A stretch of DNA of 14,018 nucleotides from Porticoccaceae bacterium (GCA_017858295.1 JAFMBU010000027.1:1-14018); one strand, 5' to 3'; counted from the stretch's first letter, positions 1-7,580 are shown. The notes: generated from the letters alone by a model not told the origin. A program made the numbers and translations.

Positions 1-16
1 AAACTCTGCCAGAGAA

Positions 17-1144
17 TCAGTCATCCCGGGTATCCAGATTTTTTTCCATTGGCTGCGGGCTCTCAGTTGGCTGCAGGCGCTCCATTGGCTGAAGGCTCTC
101 AGTTGGCTGAAGGCTCTCAGTTGGCTGCGGGCGCTCCATGGATCTAGGTACCTGCAAACCAAAATACTCGTAGGCCATGCGGGTTGCCATACGACCGCGG
201 GAGGTTCGCATCAGATAGCCCTGCTGAATTAAATAGGGTTCCAACACATCCTCAATAGTACCCCGCTCTTCACTCATTGCGGCGGCGAGGCTGTCGACAC
301 CCACTGGGCCCCCTTCAAATTTTTCCATCAGGGTGAGCAGCAAGCGGCGATCCTGATGATCAAAGCCGCGCTGATCCACGGCCAGCATATTGAGAGCTGC
401 ATCGGCAACTTCTGCACTAATCGAGCCATCACCTTTGACTTCGGCGTAGTCCCGCACTCGGCGCAATAGACGATTGGCTATACGCGGGGTACCCCGAGAG
501 CGGCGGGCAATTTCACCGGCGCCCTTGGCATCTATTGAGACATTTAAGATTGCGCTGGCACGGACAACAATACTGGTGAGATCTGCTTCTGAATAAAATT
601 CCAGACGCTGGACAATGCCAAAGCGGTCGCGAAGTGGCGCGGTAAGCAGTCCGGCTCTGGTGGTAGCGCCAACTAAAGTAAAGGGCGGGAGATCCAGCTT
701 AATCGAGCGTGCCGCTGGGCCTTCGCCGATAACAATATCCAGCTGGTAGTCTTCCATGGCCGGATAGAGAATTTCTTCCACCACAGGACTGAGACGGTGT
801 ATCTCATCGATAAATAGCACATCACCTGGCTCAAGATTGGTTAACAGCGCGGCGAGATCGCCGGCTTTTTCCAGAACCGGTCCAGAGGTGGTTTTAAGCG
901 CCACCTGCATCTCATTGGCAATAATATGGGCGAGAGTGGTTTTACCCAGCCCGGGAGGACCAAAGACAAGAGTGTGATCTAGGGGTTCGCTGCGCTTGCG
1001 CGCGGCTTCGATAAAGATACCCAGCTGTTCAACCACAACTGGCTGACCGACATAATCTTTTAGGCTTACCGGACGCAGTGCGCGATCAAAACGCTCTTCG
1101 GCAACAGACATCTCGGGGGATATTATGCGGTCGGGCTCTATCAT
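17..1144 (-). CDS. ruvB: Holliday junction branch-migration ATPase RuvB with repetitive C-terminal tail
   Basis: RuvB is the AAA+ hexameric motor that, with RuvA, drives branch migration of Holliday junctions during recombinational repair. Visible motifs: Walker A GPPGLGKTT at residues 62-70, Walker B FIDEIH at 111-116, sensor 1 around LVGATTRAG (157-165), the arginine finger in APLRDRFG (R174), a sensor 2 region with GTPRIANRLLRR, and a C-terminal winged-helix domain ending near AYEYFGL. The protein has 375 residues where E. coli RuvB has about 336. The extra roughly 40 residues, from M336 on, are a repeat-encoded Pro/Gln/Glu/Ser tail that belongs to no domain I know. The gene is last of ruvC-ruvA-ruvB, 91 bases after ruvA, with no strong Shine-Dalgarno site before its ATG. 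Identity is certain from the motifs and operon. The role of the tail is unknown. Confidence 0.98.
   Translation of the reverse strand: MIEPDRIISPEMSVAEERFDRALRPVSLKDYVGQPVVVEQLGIFIEAARKRSEPLDHTLVFGPPGLGKTTLAHIIANEMQVALKTTSGPVLEKAGDLAALLTNLEPGDVLFIDEIHRLSPVVEEILYPAMEDYQLDIVIGEGPAARSIKLDLPPFTLVGATTRAGLLTAPLRDRFGIVQRLEFYSEADLTSIVVRASAILNVSIDAKGAGEIARRSRGTPRIANRLLRRVRDYAEVKGDGSISAEVADAALNMLAVDQRGFDHQDRRLLLTLMEKFEGGPVGVDSLAAAMSEERGTIEDVLEPYLIQQGYLMRTSRGRMATRMAYEYFGLQVPRSMERPQPTESLQPTESLQPMERLQPTESPQPMEKNLDTRDD
49..138 (-). repeat. Five tandem 18-bp repeats in the 3' end of ruvB
   Basis: Five head-to-tail 18-base units run at 49-66, 67-84, 85-102, 103-120 and 121-138, of the form TTGGCTGnnGGCnCTCnn on the plus strand. 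They alternate between two endings (CTCAG and CTCCA). Each unit encodes six residues, such as PTESLQ or PMERLQ, in frame with ruvB, so gain or loss of units would change only the tail length. The repeats lie beyond the conserved RuvB core. Confidence 0.95.
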
Positions 1145-1235
1145 CTGACACCATGGTGGTTTTGCCCTGTAGCATACATTGATGGTTAGAGTTTTTCACT
1201 AGCGGGCCGGAGGTTTATTGTGATTAACGCTGCAC

Positions 1236-1835
1236 CTAAGAGCCCATACTTTTAAGCGCCAGACGAATCAACTCGCCGGCATCGCTGACCGATTCGCTGG
1301 CCACGCGACTAATGATTTTCGCTGCATCTGTGGGCTTATAACCCAGGGCGATCAAGGCACTTTCAGCTTCCTGAGAAATATCTGGCTTGGCCACCTGAGC
1401 ACCGGCCGCAGAACCTGCAGCTGTGGCATCCACATCGCCGATCTTATCGCGCATTTCGATTAATAGACGCTCGGCGGTCTTTTTGCCCACTCCGGGTAGC
1501 TTCACTAAGGTGGCTATATCGTTATTGTGCACACAGATGGCAAAGTCATTGGCCGACATGCCCGACAGAATCGCCAGAGCCATTTTTGGGCCTACGCCAT
1601 TGACCTTTATAAGGTAGCGAAACAGTTGCCGCTCAGATTGGGTGCCAAAGCCGTAGAGTTGCTGGACATCCTCGCGCACCACAAAGTGCGTGTGCAGAGT
1701 GACCGCCTCGCCCACTGCCGGAATACCAAAGAAAGTGTTCAGTGACACCAGCACCTCGTAGCCCAAGCCCTGCACATCGATCAATAGATCCGGTGCCTGT
1801 TTTTCAATTACCTTACCCTGAAGTCGTCCAATCAT
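1236..1835 (-). CDS. ruvA: Holliday junction DNA-binding subunit RuvA
   Basis: RuvA binds four-way junctions as a tetramer and loads RuvB. The protein has 199 residues, close to the 203 of E. coli. It shows the N-terminal OB-fold domain (about 1-63) with the acidic pin residues E55 and D56 in VVREDVQQLYGF. Two helix-hairpin-helix motifs follow, with cores NGVGPKMA (79-86) and PGVGKKTAERLL (114-125). An Ala-rich flexible linker (about 137-150) leads to the C-terminal RuvB-contacting domain. It lies 24 bases downstream of ruvC and 91 bases upstream of ruvB, so co-transcription is likely. Nothing appears truncated. Confidence 0.98.
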   Translation of the reverse strand: MIGRLQGKVIEKQAPDLLIDVQGLGYEVLVSLNTFFGIPAVGEAVTLHTHFVVREDVQQLYGFGTQSERQLFRYLIKVNGVGPKMALAILSGMSANDFAICVHNNDIATLVKLPGVGKKTAERLLIEMRDKIGDVDATAAGSAAGAQVAKPDISQEAESALIALGYKPTDAAKIISRVASESVSDAGELIRLALKSMGS

Positions 1836-1859
1836 TATCGCTATAAATCCTCAGTTGGT

Positions 1860-2375
1860 TTATTTAAGTCGCCCGCGGGCGTAGCCACTGGCGCCGGTTG
1901 CTGCCAGTGCTCTGGAGGTCTGGGCGTGACAGAGTGCCACCGCCAGTGCATCGGCGGCATCTTCCGCTGGCGCACTTGAAAGTTTGAGTAGCTGCACAAT
2001 CATCATCTGCACTTGAGATTTGTCTGCACCGCCAGTACCCACTACCGCCAATTTAATACTGCGTGCAGAGTACTCGCCCACCGAGAGCCCAGCATTGACC
2101 CCAGCCACGATCGCCGCACCTCGCGCCTGACCCAGCTTTAGCGCGGAGCTGGCATTATGGGATAAAAACACCTCCTCTATGCCCATTTCCTGAGGTCCAT
2201 ACTGTTCGACTAGCTGACTAACACCTTTGAAAATAATATCTAGGCGCTCGGGAAGTGAGCCCTCAGGCAGACGAATAATACCACTGGTGACATAGCTTAC
2301 TTTGCCCGCCACAGCATCGACTATCCCATAGCCTGTGCGTCGCGATCCTGGGTCTATGCCAATTATTCGGGTCAT
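1860..2375 (-). CDS. ruvC: Holliday junction resolvase RuvC
   Basis: RuvC is the dimeric endonuclease that nicks Holliday junctions symmetrically within the RuvABC complex. The four catalytic acidic residues are visible at D8 (GIDPGS), E67 (MGIEEVF), D139 and D142 (EDAADALAVALCH), one position later than in E. coli because of one extra N-terminal residue. Its 171 residues match the family length. It is the first gene of the ruvCAB set. The 130-base gap upstream separates it from the exporter cassette and holds a possible promoter. The usual upstream neighbour yebC is not present in the window. Confidence 0.98.
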   Translation of the reverse strand: MTRIIGIDPGSRRTGYGIVDAVAGKVSYVTSGIIRLPEGSLPERLDIIFKGVSQLVEQYGPQEMGIEEVFLSHNASSALKLGQARGAAIVAGVNAGLSVGEYSARSIKLAVVGTGGADKSQVQMMIVQLLKLSSAPAEDAADALAVALCHAQTSRALAATGASGYARGRLK

Positions 2376-2416
2376 ATGGTTCTATTGCTTTTATGGGTTT
2401 GGGGATAACGCCGCAG

Positions 2417-2445
2417 AGTGTTGCAATCCCCTGTCTGGGAGTCAA
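2417..2445 (-). promoter_or_regulatory. Possible ruvCAB promoter
   Basis: On the minus strand a TTGACT hexamer (2445-2440) is followed after 17 bases by AACACT (2422-2417). The -35 matches five of six consensus bases, the -10 only three. The location, 42 to 70 bases before the ruvC start and after the end of the exporter cassette, is reasonable. Read-through from the exporter genes cannot be excluded because no terminator is visible between them. Confidence 0.25.
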
Positions 2446-2505
2446 CAACTATAGGTAATCTGCAACCGCGGCAGATTTATTAAGTGCCGTATTATTCAGG
2501 CCTAA

Positions 2506-3702
2506 CTATTCAGCTCGCAGAGCATCTATAGGTGTCATTTTGGCGGCGCTGGCAGCCGGCTGACTGCCGGCCAGCAGACCAATGATCATAGATATTCCCA
2601 GAGCCCCTAGCACTATGGTTGGGCTCAGGGCTACAGGCAAACCTGGCACAAACAGGTATATAAGTAGCAACAAAAAGGCCACCAACAGCACCCCACAGAT
2701 ACCGCCAATCAGACCTAGCACCAGGGCCTCCCCCAAAAACAGCATACGCACCGTCAGGGTGGTGCCACCCAGGGCACGCAGTAGCCCAACCTCAGCAGTA
2801 CGTTCAGTGACAGTAATCATCAAAATAGTAGTGATCCCCACAGCACCCACCAACAGGGAGATAGCCCCCAACCCAGCCCCAGCAAAGGTGAGAATACTGA
2901 GAATATTGTCCATGGTGACCAATACCTGATCCTGGGTTATCAGAGTAAAGTCCTCAAAACCATGGCGCTCAATTAACAGCTGGCTGATCTTGTTGGCCAT
3001 GGCCTCACTGGTGGATCTGGGGTTAAAAAAGATATCGATCTCCATTAGGCTCTGACGGTTAAACAGTTGCATGCCTTTGCCTGCGGGAATAAATACCATA
3101 TCGTCGAGATCTGTACCGAGAAATTCACCCTTAGGCGCAACCACCCCAATCACCCGATAGCGCTCGCTGCCAATGCGCACAAAACGGCCCACCGGATTGA
3201 CCCCACCGAACAGCTCAGTTTTAACTTTGCTGCCCAAGACCACCAGAGCCCTGGCCCGCTGTAAATCATCGGCAGGCAAAAAGCGCCCCTGAGCGATCTC
3301 CAAATTCCATGCTTTGTCCGCGGCGCCACCGACACCGGCCACATCTGTATAGCGCGCTCGCTGATTGTGCTTAACCTTGGCATTGCCCATTACCAGGGGC
3401 ACTACCTCTTCCACATTGGGTAGCTGACTGATAGCCGTGGCGTCATTTAGGGACAGTGGCCTGGTAGTGTTAAGTAGGCCGCCGACACCAAAGGTTTCAG
3501 TTTTCCCTGGGTTTACCGCGATAATATGACTGCCAAATTGAGTGAACTCATTGAGTACAAAAACCCGCAGGCCCTCCCCAAGAGCACTGAGCACGACCAT
3601 TGCCGCAATACCGATAGAGAAACCGACAATGGTCAGCAAGGTTCTGGTGCGCTGCATCCACAGTGCTCGAAAGACCCAGCTACTGCTATCGCGAAAATTC
3701 AT
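2506..3702 (-). CDS. ABC exporter permease, FtsX/MacB type (second permease of cassette)
   Basis: This is an inner-membrane permease with the type VII (MacB/LolCE/FtsX) layout. The first membrane helix lies at about 21-43, followed by a large periplasmic domain at about 44-265. Three C-terminal helices lie at about 270-295, 325-350 and 360-379. A cytoplasmic coupling segment, with core ERTAEVGLLRALGG, begins at residue 300. It has 398 residues and no fused ATPase domain, unlike MacB itself. Its start codon shares one base with the stop of the upstream permease (TAATG), which suggests translational coupling. It is clearly related to that neighbour: both have LGxKVKxELFG and RVIGV motifs and the same spacing of the three C-terminal helices. 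It probably forms a heterodimer with it. The substrate is unknown. Candidates from the family are lipoproteins, peptides or macrolide-like compounds. Confidence 0.9.
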   Translation of the reverse strand: MNFRDSSSWVFRALWMQRTRTLLTIVGFSIGIAAMVVLSALGEGLRVFVLNEFTQFGSHIIAVNPGKTETFGVGGLLNTTRPLSLNDATAISQLPNVEEVVPLVMGNAKVKHNQRARYTDVAGVGGAADKAWNLEIAQGRFLPADDLQRARALVVLGSKVKTELFGGVNPVGRFVRIGSERYRVIGVVAPKGEFLGTDLDDMVFIPAGKGMQLFNRQSLMEIDIFFNPRSTSEAMANKISQLLIERHGFEDFTLITQDQVLVTMDNILSILTFAGAGLGAISLLVGAVGITTILMITVTERTAEVGLLRALGGTTLTVRMLFLGEALVLGLIGGICGVLLVAFLLLLIYLFVPGLPVALSPTIVLGALGISMIIGLLAGSQPAASAAKMTPIDALRAE

Positions 3703-4910
3703 TACTGCAGCCCTCTCAGTGCCAGCACCGGATCCAGTGCTGCGGCGCGTTTCGCCGGCATAATTGAAAACACCAGACCAGTACCAAAGGCCACTACCAG
3801 TGCGGCGGGCACGGCCCAGTTAGGCGGCTGTAGAGGAAAGCTCGGCCAGAGGCCTGCAAGAATAGTAATCAGAGCAAAGGCAAAGCCAATACCCAGGGCC
3901 GAGCCCATGGAGATCAGCAGCAGGGATTCGCCAATAAACAACTGTTTAATTTGGCGACTGCTAGCACCTATGGCCTTTAACAAGCCTATCTCCTGACGCC
4001 GCTGACTCACGGAAATCAGACTAATGTTCATAATCAGAATACCGGCCACCAGCAGGCTAATAGAAGAGATTGCCGCTATGGCCATGGTCAGTGTGGCGAG
4101 AATATTATCAAAGGCAGCGAGCATGGAATCCTGGCTGATCACAGTGACATCTTCCTCACCATCGTGACGACTGCGAATAAGCTTGAGGACTTTTTCTTGA
4201 ATTTTGTCACTGTCGGCACTGGAGGCAATATCCAGCAGAATGCGAAATAGGCCCGGAGAATCAAATAACTGCTCAGCGGTGCGCACCGGAATCAACAGCA
4301 TATCCCGCATATCCAGGCCCAGAGATTCACCGCGCTCTTCGAGTACGCCGATAACTCGCATGCGCCGATCACCAACTCGCACCCATTCACCCAGGGCACG
4401 ACTGTTACCAAACAGTTCCCGTTTAACTTTGATTCCCAACACACAGACCGCCAGAGGTTCTGAGCGGGAGCGTGGACTGAGAATTCTGCCGACACCCACT
4501 TCTAGCTGACGCACGGCAAAAAATTTGTCGCTGCTGCCCAGAGTAATAACCTCTCTAGAGCGACTGGAATGGGCCACTGTGGTAGTTCCGGCAATAATAG
4601 GCGCCACTGCCAGTACCCCTGGAATTCGCCCCAGAGCATTGGCATCTTCAAGGGTCAGATCCCGCGGGGCAGCGCCATAGATAGGAGGACCGCCACCGGT
4701 GGTTTCCTTGCGTCCCGGAAGCACAATTAAAATGCGATTGCCCAGTGCCGAGAACTCGCGATCCACATAACCACGAGCGCCCTCACCGAGGCTGGTCAAC
4801 AGAATCACCGAGGCCACACCTATGGCCACCGCCAATAGCAATAACCCTGTGCGCACTTTGTGACGCAAAAATATTTGCCGATTAAAACTGAACTGGTCAG
4901 AAACTCTCAT
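3702..4910 (-). CDS. ABC exporter permease, FtsX/MacB type (first permease of cassette)
   Basis: This permease of about 402 residues has the same four-helix FtsX-type plan as its neighbour. Helix 1 lies at about 20-41, the periplasmic MacB-like domain at about 42-268, and helices at about 275-298, 328-352 and 366-384. A coupling segment, QRRQEIGLLKAIGASS, begins at 303. The reading frame is open up to 5036, but the ATG at 4908-4910 is preferred. It gives a short cytoplasmic N-terminus like the partner permease, overlaps the ATPase gene by only 14 bases, and has a GAG-type ribosome site before it. The extra 42 residues of the longer reading are a shadow of the ATPase 3' end. It would pair with the other permease and be powered by the adjacent ATPase. 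The substrate is not deducible from sequence. Confidence 0.9.
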   Translation of the reverse strand: MRVSDQFSFNRQIFLRHKVRTGLLLLAVAIGVASVILLTSLGEGARGYVDREFSALGNRILIVLPGRKETTGGGPPIYGAAPRDLTLEDANALGRIPGVLAVAPIIAGTTTVAHSSRSREVITLGSSDKFFAVRQLEVGVGRILSPRSRSEPLAVCVLGIKVKRELFGNSRALGEWVRVGDRRMRVIGVLEERGESLGLDMRDMLLIPVRTAEQLFDSPGLFRILLDIASSADSDKIQEKVLKLIRSRHDGEEDVTVISQDSMLAAFDNILATLTMAIAAISSISLLVAGILIMNISLISVSQRRQEIGLLKAIGASSRQIKQLFIGESLLLISMGSALGIGFAFALITILAGLWPSFPLQPPNWAVPAALVVAFGTGLVFSIMPAKRAAALDPVLALRGLQ

Positions 4911-5631
4911 CACGACTCTTTTGCGTTTTCCTGTGATCATTTGCATGACCATTTTCATAAGTAGTCTGATCACTATGGATCGATCCATCGACCATGCGAA
5001 TATGGCGTCTGGCCCGATCGCCAAGCTGCTGATCATGGGTCACTGTAATAAGGGTAATGCCGTCCTGATTGAGCTTCTCCAGCACATCGATAACTTCACC
5101 ACCTGATTTGGAGTCGAGATTTCCTGTTGGCTCATCGGCCAGCAGTAGTCTTGGTCGCATCACAATAGCCCTAGCTATAGCCACCCTCTGCAATTGCCCT
5201 CCAGACAATTGATTAGGTTTGTGGGAGGCGCGCTGAGAGAGACCCACCATAGCCAGCACATCGGCCACGGCACTGCGGCGCTGCTTTAGGGGCTGGCCGG
5301 CAAGCATCATCGGCAGTTCAACGTTTTCAAACGCGCTGAGTCGATTTATCAGATGAAAGGATTGAAAGATAAAACCGATATTTTCACCGCGCAAATGGGC
5401 GCGGCGCTCTTCATTGAGTTCTTCGGTGGCCACCTGATCAAACCAATAGCGCCCAGAGTCCGGGCGATCAAGCAGGCCAATCATATTTAACAGTGTCGAC
5501 TTCCCTGAACCCGAGGGGCCCATAACACTGAGATACTCTCCTGATCCTATCTGCAAACTCACATCCCGCAGAGCCCGCAAGGGGGAACCCCCAACCTGAT
5601 AGGTTTTATTAATCGCCTCCAGTTTGATCAT
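4897..5631 (-). CDS. ABC exporter ATPase, LolD/MacB subfamily
   Basis: This is the cytoplasmic nucleotide-binding subunit that powers the exporter. All catalytic motifs are intact: Walker A GPSGSGKST at 38-46, Q-loop Q90 in FIFQSF, signature LSGGQ at 142-146, Walker B LLLADEP at 162-168 with catalytic E167, D-loop NLDS at 171-174, and switch H199. Its 244 residues fit a stand-alone LolD-type subunit. Its ATG overlaps the stop of the adaptor gene (ATGA) and its end overlaps the first permease, so the cassette is tightly coupled. The C-terminal tail after about 215 is polar and not conserved. It is not lolD itself by context, since it sits with a membrane-fusion protein gene. Confidence 0.93.
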   Translation of the reverse strand: MIKLEAINKTYQVGGSPLRALRDVSLQIGSGEYLSVMGPSGSGKSTLLNMIGLLDRPDSGRYWFDQVATEELNEERRAHLRGENIGFIFQSFHLINRLSAFENVELPMMLAGQPLKQRRSAVADVLAMVGLSQRASHKPNQLSGGQLQRVAIARAIVMRPRLLLADEPTGNLDSKSGGEVIDVLEKLNQDGITLITVTHDQQLGDRARRHIRMVDGSIHSDQTTYENGHANDHRKTQKSRDESF

Positions 5632-6764
5632 GGCCCGTCTACTACCCGGACCTCAGCCCCTTCAACCAATCCCTGAGTGCCTATATTGCCAATAATCTTG
5701 TCACCCTGTTGGGCACCGCTGACAACCTCACTGAAATGCCAGTTGGACAATCCCAGCTCCAACTCTCGGCGTTCGATACGATTATCTTGATTGACCAAAA
5801 GTACAAATCGTTCATCGACCAGTAGTTCTGTGGGCACTCTTAAAGCTGAGCTTTTGGCCTGCAAAACAATTTCCATATCGGCGCTATAGCCAGCCAATAA
5901 AAGCGGCATCTGCTGATCAGCATCCAGTTCAGCCTCCACTGCAACTGTCCGCGCCTGCTTTTCCAGATCCAATACATAGGTGGAAATACGCCGCACTTTA
6001 GCTGGGAAATTACGCTGGCGAAACGCATCCATGGTGACTCGCACTGGCATGCCTATGGCGATCTGTGAGGCATCCACTTCATCTATGGGGGCGCTGATGT
6101 AATGACAGTCATCGGTGAGTAAGTCGATAGCCGGAGGGGTCTGAACCCCTGGGGGCGAGGGAGTGGAAAACTCCCCTAGCTCGCCGGTCACTTCGGCGAC
6201 CCGTCCAGCAAAGGGAGCGTGGAGATAAGTCTGAGCCAGTACCGCCTCAGCCAATTTCACACTGGCTTTTGCCTGCCCTACTCTTGCCTTAGCCGCCTCA
6301 CAGGCTGCGGCACTGGCATTGGATTTGGCCAGGGCCAGATCGGCGCGCTCGGAGGAAACCAGATTCTTTTCAACCAGTGCCAGCAGGCGTTGCGACTCCC
6401 TGGCATCTGAGGCGCTGGCAATGCAGATACTCTGGCGCTCTTTGTCCATAGAGCTGGCGATTGCCTTGGCCTGTTCCACCTGAGCCGCGCGATCCTCATT
6501 CCACAGTGACATAAGCAACTGCCCCGCTACTACCTCTTCGCCTTCGTCCACATGGAGCTTAGCGATCTGACCACCTATGGGCAGTGACAGTTTGGAGCGC
6601 TGACAGGCTTCGACAGTTCCCGCGCGGGTATTGGAAACACTGCTCTCAACTAATCCCATTGAGAGCTCAACCAAGTGCACCTCTGGTAGTTGCGGTCGTG
6701 AAAAAAAGTAAATAAGGGCGGCCAGGAAACTGAATGCCGCGATCCAAATCCATCTGCTATTCAT
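5628..6764 (-). CDS. Periplasmic adaptor (membrane-fusion) protein, HlyD/MacA type
   Basis: This is the adaptor that links the inner-membrane ABC exporter to an outer-membrane channel or the periplasm. An N-terminal anchor helix spans about residues 5-22. A split biotinyl-lipoyl domain is visible at about 49-90 (with GGQIAKLHVDEGEEV) and 178-200 (LHAPFAGRVAEVTGELGE). They flank an Ala/Glu/Lys-rich helical hairpin at about 91-177. Beta-barrel and membrane-proximal domains follow to residue 378. Its TGA overlaps the ATPase ATG by four bases. AAGG upstream of the ATG serves as ribosome site. No TolC-like gene is in the window, so the outer-membrane partner must be encoded elsewhere if one is used. 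The adaptor family assignment is firm. The transported substrate is unknown. Confidence 0.92.
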   Translation of the reverse strand: MNSRWIWIAAFSFLAALIYFFSRPQLPEVHLVELSMGLVESSVSNTRAGTVEACQRSKLSLPIGGQIAKLHVDEGEEVVAGQLLMSLWNEDRAAQVEQAKAIASSMDKERQSICIASASDARESQRLLALVEKNLVSSERADLALAKSNASAAACEAAKARVGQAKASVKLAEAVLAQTYLHAPFAGRVAEVTGELGEFSTPSPPGVQTPPAIDLLTDDCHYISAPIDEVDASQIAIGMPVRVTMDAFRQRNFPAKVRRISTYVLDLEKQARTVAVEAELDADQQMPLLLAGYSADMEIVLQAKSSALRVPTELLVDERFVLLVNQDNRIERRELELGLSNWHFSEVVSGAQQGDKIIGNIGTQGLVEGAEVRVVDGP

Positions 6765-6797
6765 AGCTCTACCTTTTCCGAGTTGATGCTATAAAAG

Positions 6798-6828
6798 TAG
6801 TGAACCGCAGAGAAGATATCTAGTGAAC
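6798..6828. promoter_or_regulatory. Direct repeat TAGTGAAC x2 upstream of the exporter cassette
   Basis: The octamer TAGTGAAC occurs at 6798-6805 and again at 6821-6828, 23 bases apart (about two helical turns), 34 to 64 bases before the adaptor start. A weak TATAGC -10-like hexamer lies next to it on the minus strand. Spacing by two turns is typical of tandem binding of an activator or repressor, but the match is short and may be chance. Confidence 0.25.
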
Positions 6829-6963
6829 TGTTGCAGGGCGCTTAGCAGACTGCACTTGAATTAGGTTTACCTGACACAGAACAACCTCAGGGGAAACAGC
6901 AGCAGATAAAGAGCTCTGTAAACTAAGATCTAAAAGGTCGAAATAAGAAGTGAAAAAAGAAAT

Positions 6964-6997
6964 AAAAAAAAGCCCTCTGGCATAACGCCGGAGGGCC
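6964..6997 (-). terminator. Intrinsic terminator after the charge-block protein gene
   Basis: On the minus strand GCCCTCCGGC and GCCAGAGGGC form a 10-bp stem with one mismatch around a five-base loop (6996-6972). It is followed directly by eight T residues (6971-6964). It lies about 20 bases after the stop of the gene at 7498-7016 and separates it from the exporter cassette. This is a textbook rho-independent terminator. Confidence 0.92.
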
Positions 6998-6998
6998 T

Positions 6999-7013
6999 GT
7001 TCTACACCGACGC
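6999..7013 (+). repeat. GTTCTACACC repeat, copy downstream of the charge-block gene
   Basis: GTTCTACACCGACGC lies between the stop codon (7016) and the terminator of the gene at 7498-7016. It matches, with one difference in 15 and in inverse orientation, the sequence at 7615-7629 upstream of the same gene. The two copies therefore bracket the gene as an inverted repeat. Confidence 0.6.
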
Positions 7014-7015
7014 GT

Positions 7016-7498
7016 TTAGTCGTCAGTTTTAGCTTCTGCTTTGGCTTTTTTCGGTGCAGCTTTGGCTTTTGGTGCGGCCTTGGCTTTTGCAGCCGCTTTG
7101 GCCTTTGGTGCAGCTTTAGCCTTGGGAGCCGCTTTGGCCTTTGCCTTGGGAGCCGCTTTTTTGGCCGGTGCTTTTTCTTCAGCGGGAGCTTCAGCTACAG
7201 GCTCTTCTGCTACAGGCTCTTCTGCTACAGGCTCTTCTGCTACGGGCTCGTCTATTACGGGCTCTGCAACGACTTCAGGCGCAGCTTCTTCAACTACTTC
7301 AGGAGCAGCCTCTACAATTTCTTCGACCACTGGTGCTGGAGCTGGAGCTGGCGCGGCGGTTTTAACCAGCCCATGGGCCTGCAAAATTGCGACTTTGTCG
7401 TCGCCATTAACCCAGTTATGCTCGCTGTTCTTAACTGCAAAACGACCAGAGCCCTTTTGATAAACTGTGTATTCTTTTGTTTTTTTAATAACTTTCAT
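7016..7498 (-). CDS. Unrecognised small protein with acidic then lysine-rich blocks
   Basis: I cannot name this 160-residue protein. Residues 1-46 look like a folded small module (MKVIKKTKEYTVYQKGSGRF to HGLVK, with conserved-looking Tyr, Trp and Gly). I have the impression of similar short modules in other marine gammaproteobacteria. Residues 47-58 are Ala/Pro. Residues 59-108 hold 19 Glu/Asp and no Lys/Arg, including three PVAEE repeats. Residues 109-157 hold 18 Lys in KAKAAP-type repeats and one Glu. The charges nearly cancel, making a two-block polyampholyte. There is no signal peptide or membrane segment, so it is probably cytoplasmic. A good ribosome site (AGAGGA, seven bases before ATG) and a strong terminator argue for real, probably monocistronic, expression. 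A nucleoid or RNA-binding role is possible from the basic tail but is inference. Confidence 0.85.
   Translation of the reverse strand: MKVIKKTKEYTVYQKGSGRFAVKNSEHNWVNGDDKVAILQAHGLVKTAAPAPAPAPVVEEIVEAAPEVVEEAAPEVVAEPVIDEPVAEEPVAEEPVAEEPVAEAPAEEKAPAKKAAPKAKAKAAPKAKAAPKAKAAAKAKAAPKAKAAPKKAKAEAKTDD
7201..7245 (-). repeat. Three 15-bp tandem repeats coding PVAEE
   Basis: GCTCTTCTGCTACAG (plus strand) occurs at 7201-7215, 7216-7230 and, with one change, 7231-7245, flanked by degenerate copies at 7186-7200 and 7246-7260. The units keep the reading frame of the acidic block. Near-identity at synonymous sites suggests recent duplication. Confidence 0.9.
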
Positions 7499-7580
7499 CG
7501 CTGTTTCCTCTTCTGATTACTCGCTTGAGTTTATAGTATTTATCAATCCTACTACTTCTTTAAACCCGACCCATGCGCCT

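Noticed and set aside
49..138. CRISPR-like array from regular repeats in ruvB
   Set aside because: Units are contiguous 18-bp in-frame coding repeats without spacers and no cas genes are present.
1149..1158. CACCATGGTG palindrome just upstream of ruvB as an operator
   Set aside because: Ten bases only, overlapping no promoter-like hexamers; easily due to chance.
4911..5036. Longer N-terminus (42 extra residues) for the first permease
   Set aside because: The extension is a frame-shifted reading of the ATPase 3' end, breaks the match to the partner permease and has no topology-compatible role.
7041..7460. Plus-strand open frame of 139 codons, rich in Ala/Gly/Phe/Ser
   Set aside because: It is the antisense of the Lys/Ala/Glu repeats of the real gene at 7498-7016; low-complexity codons keep the opposite strand open. 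No ribosome site and no domain.
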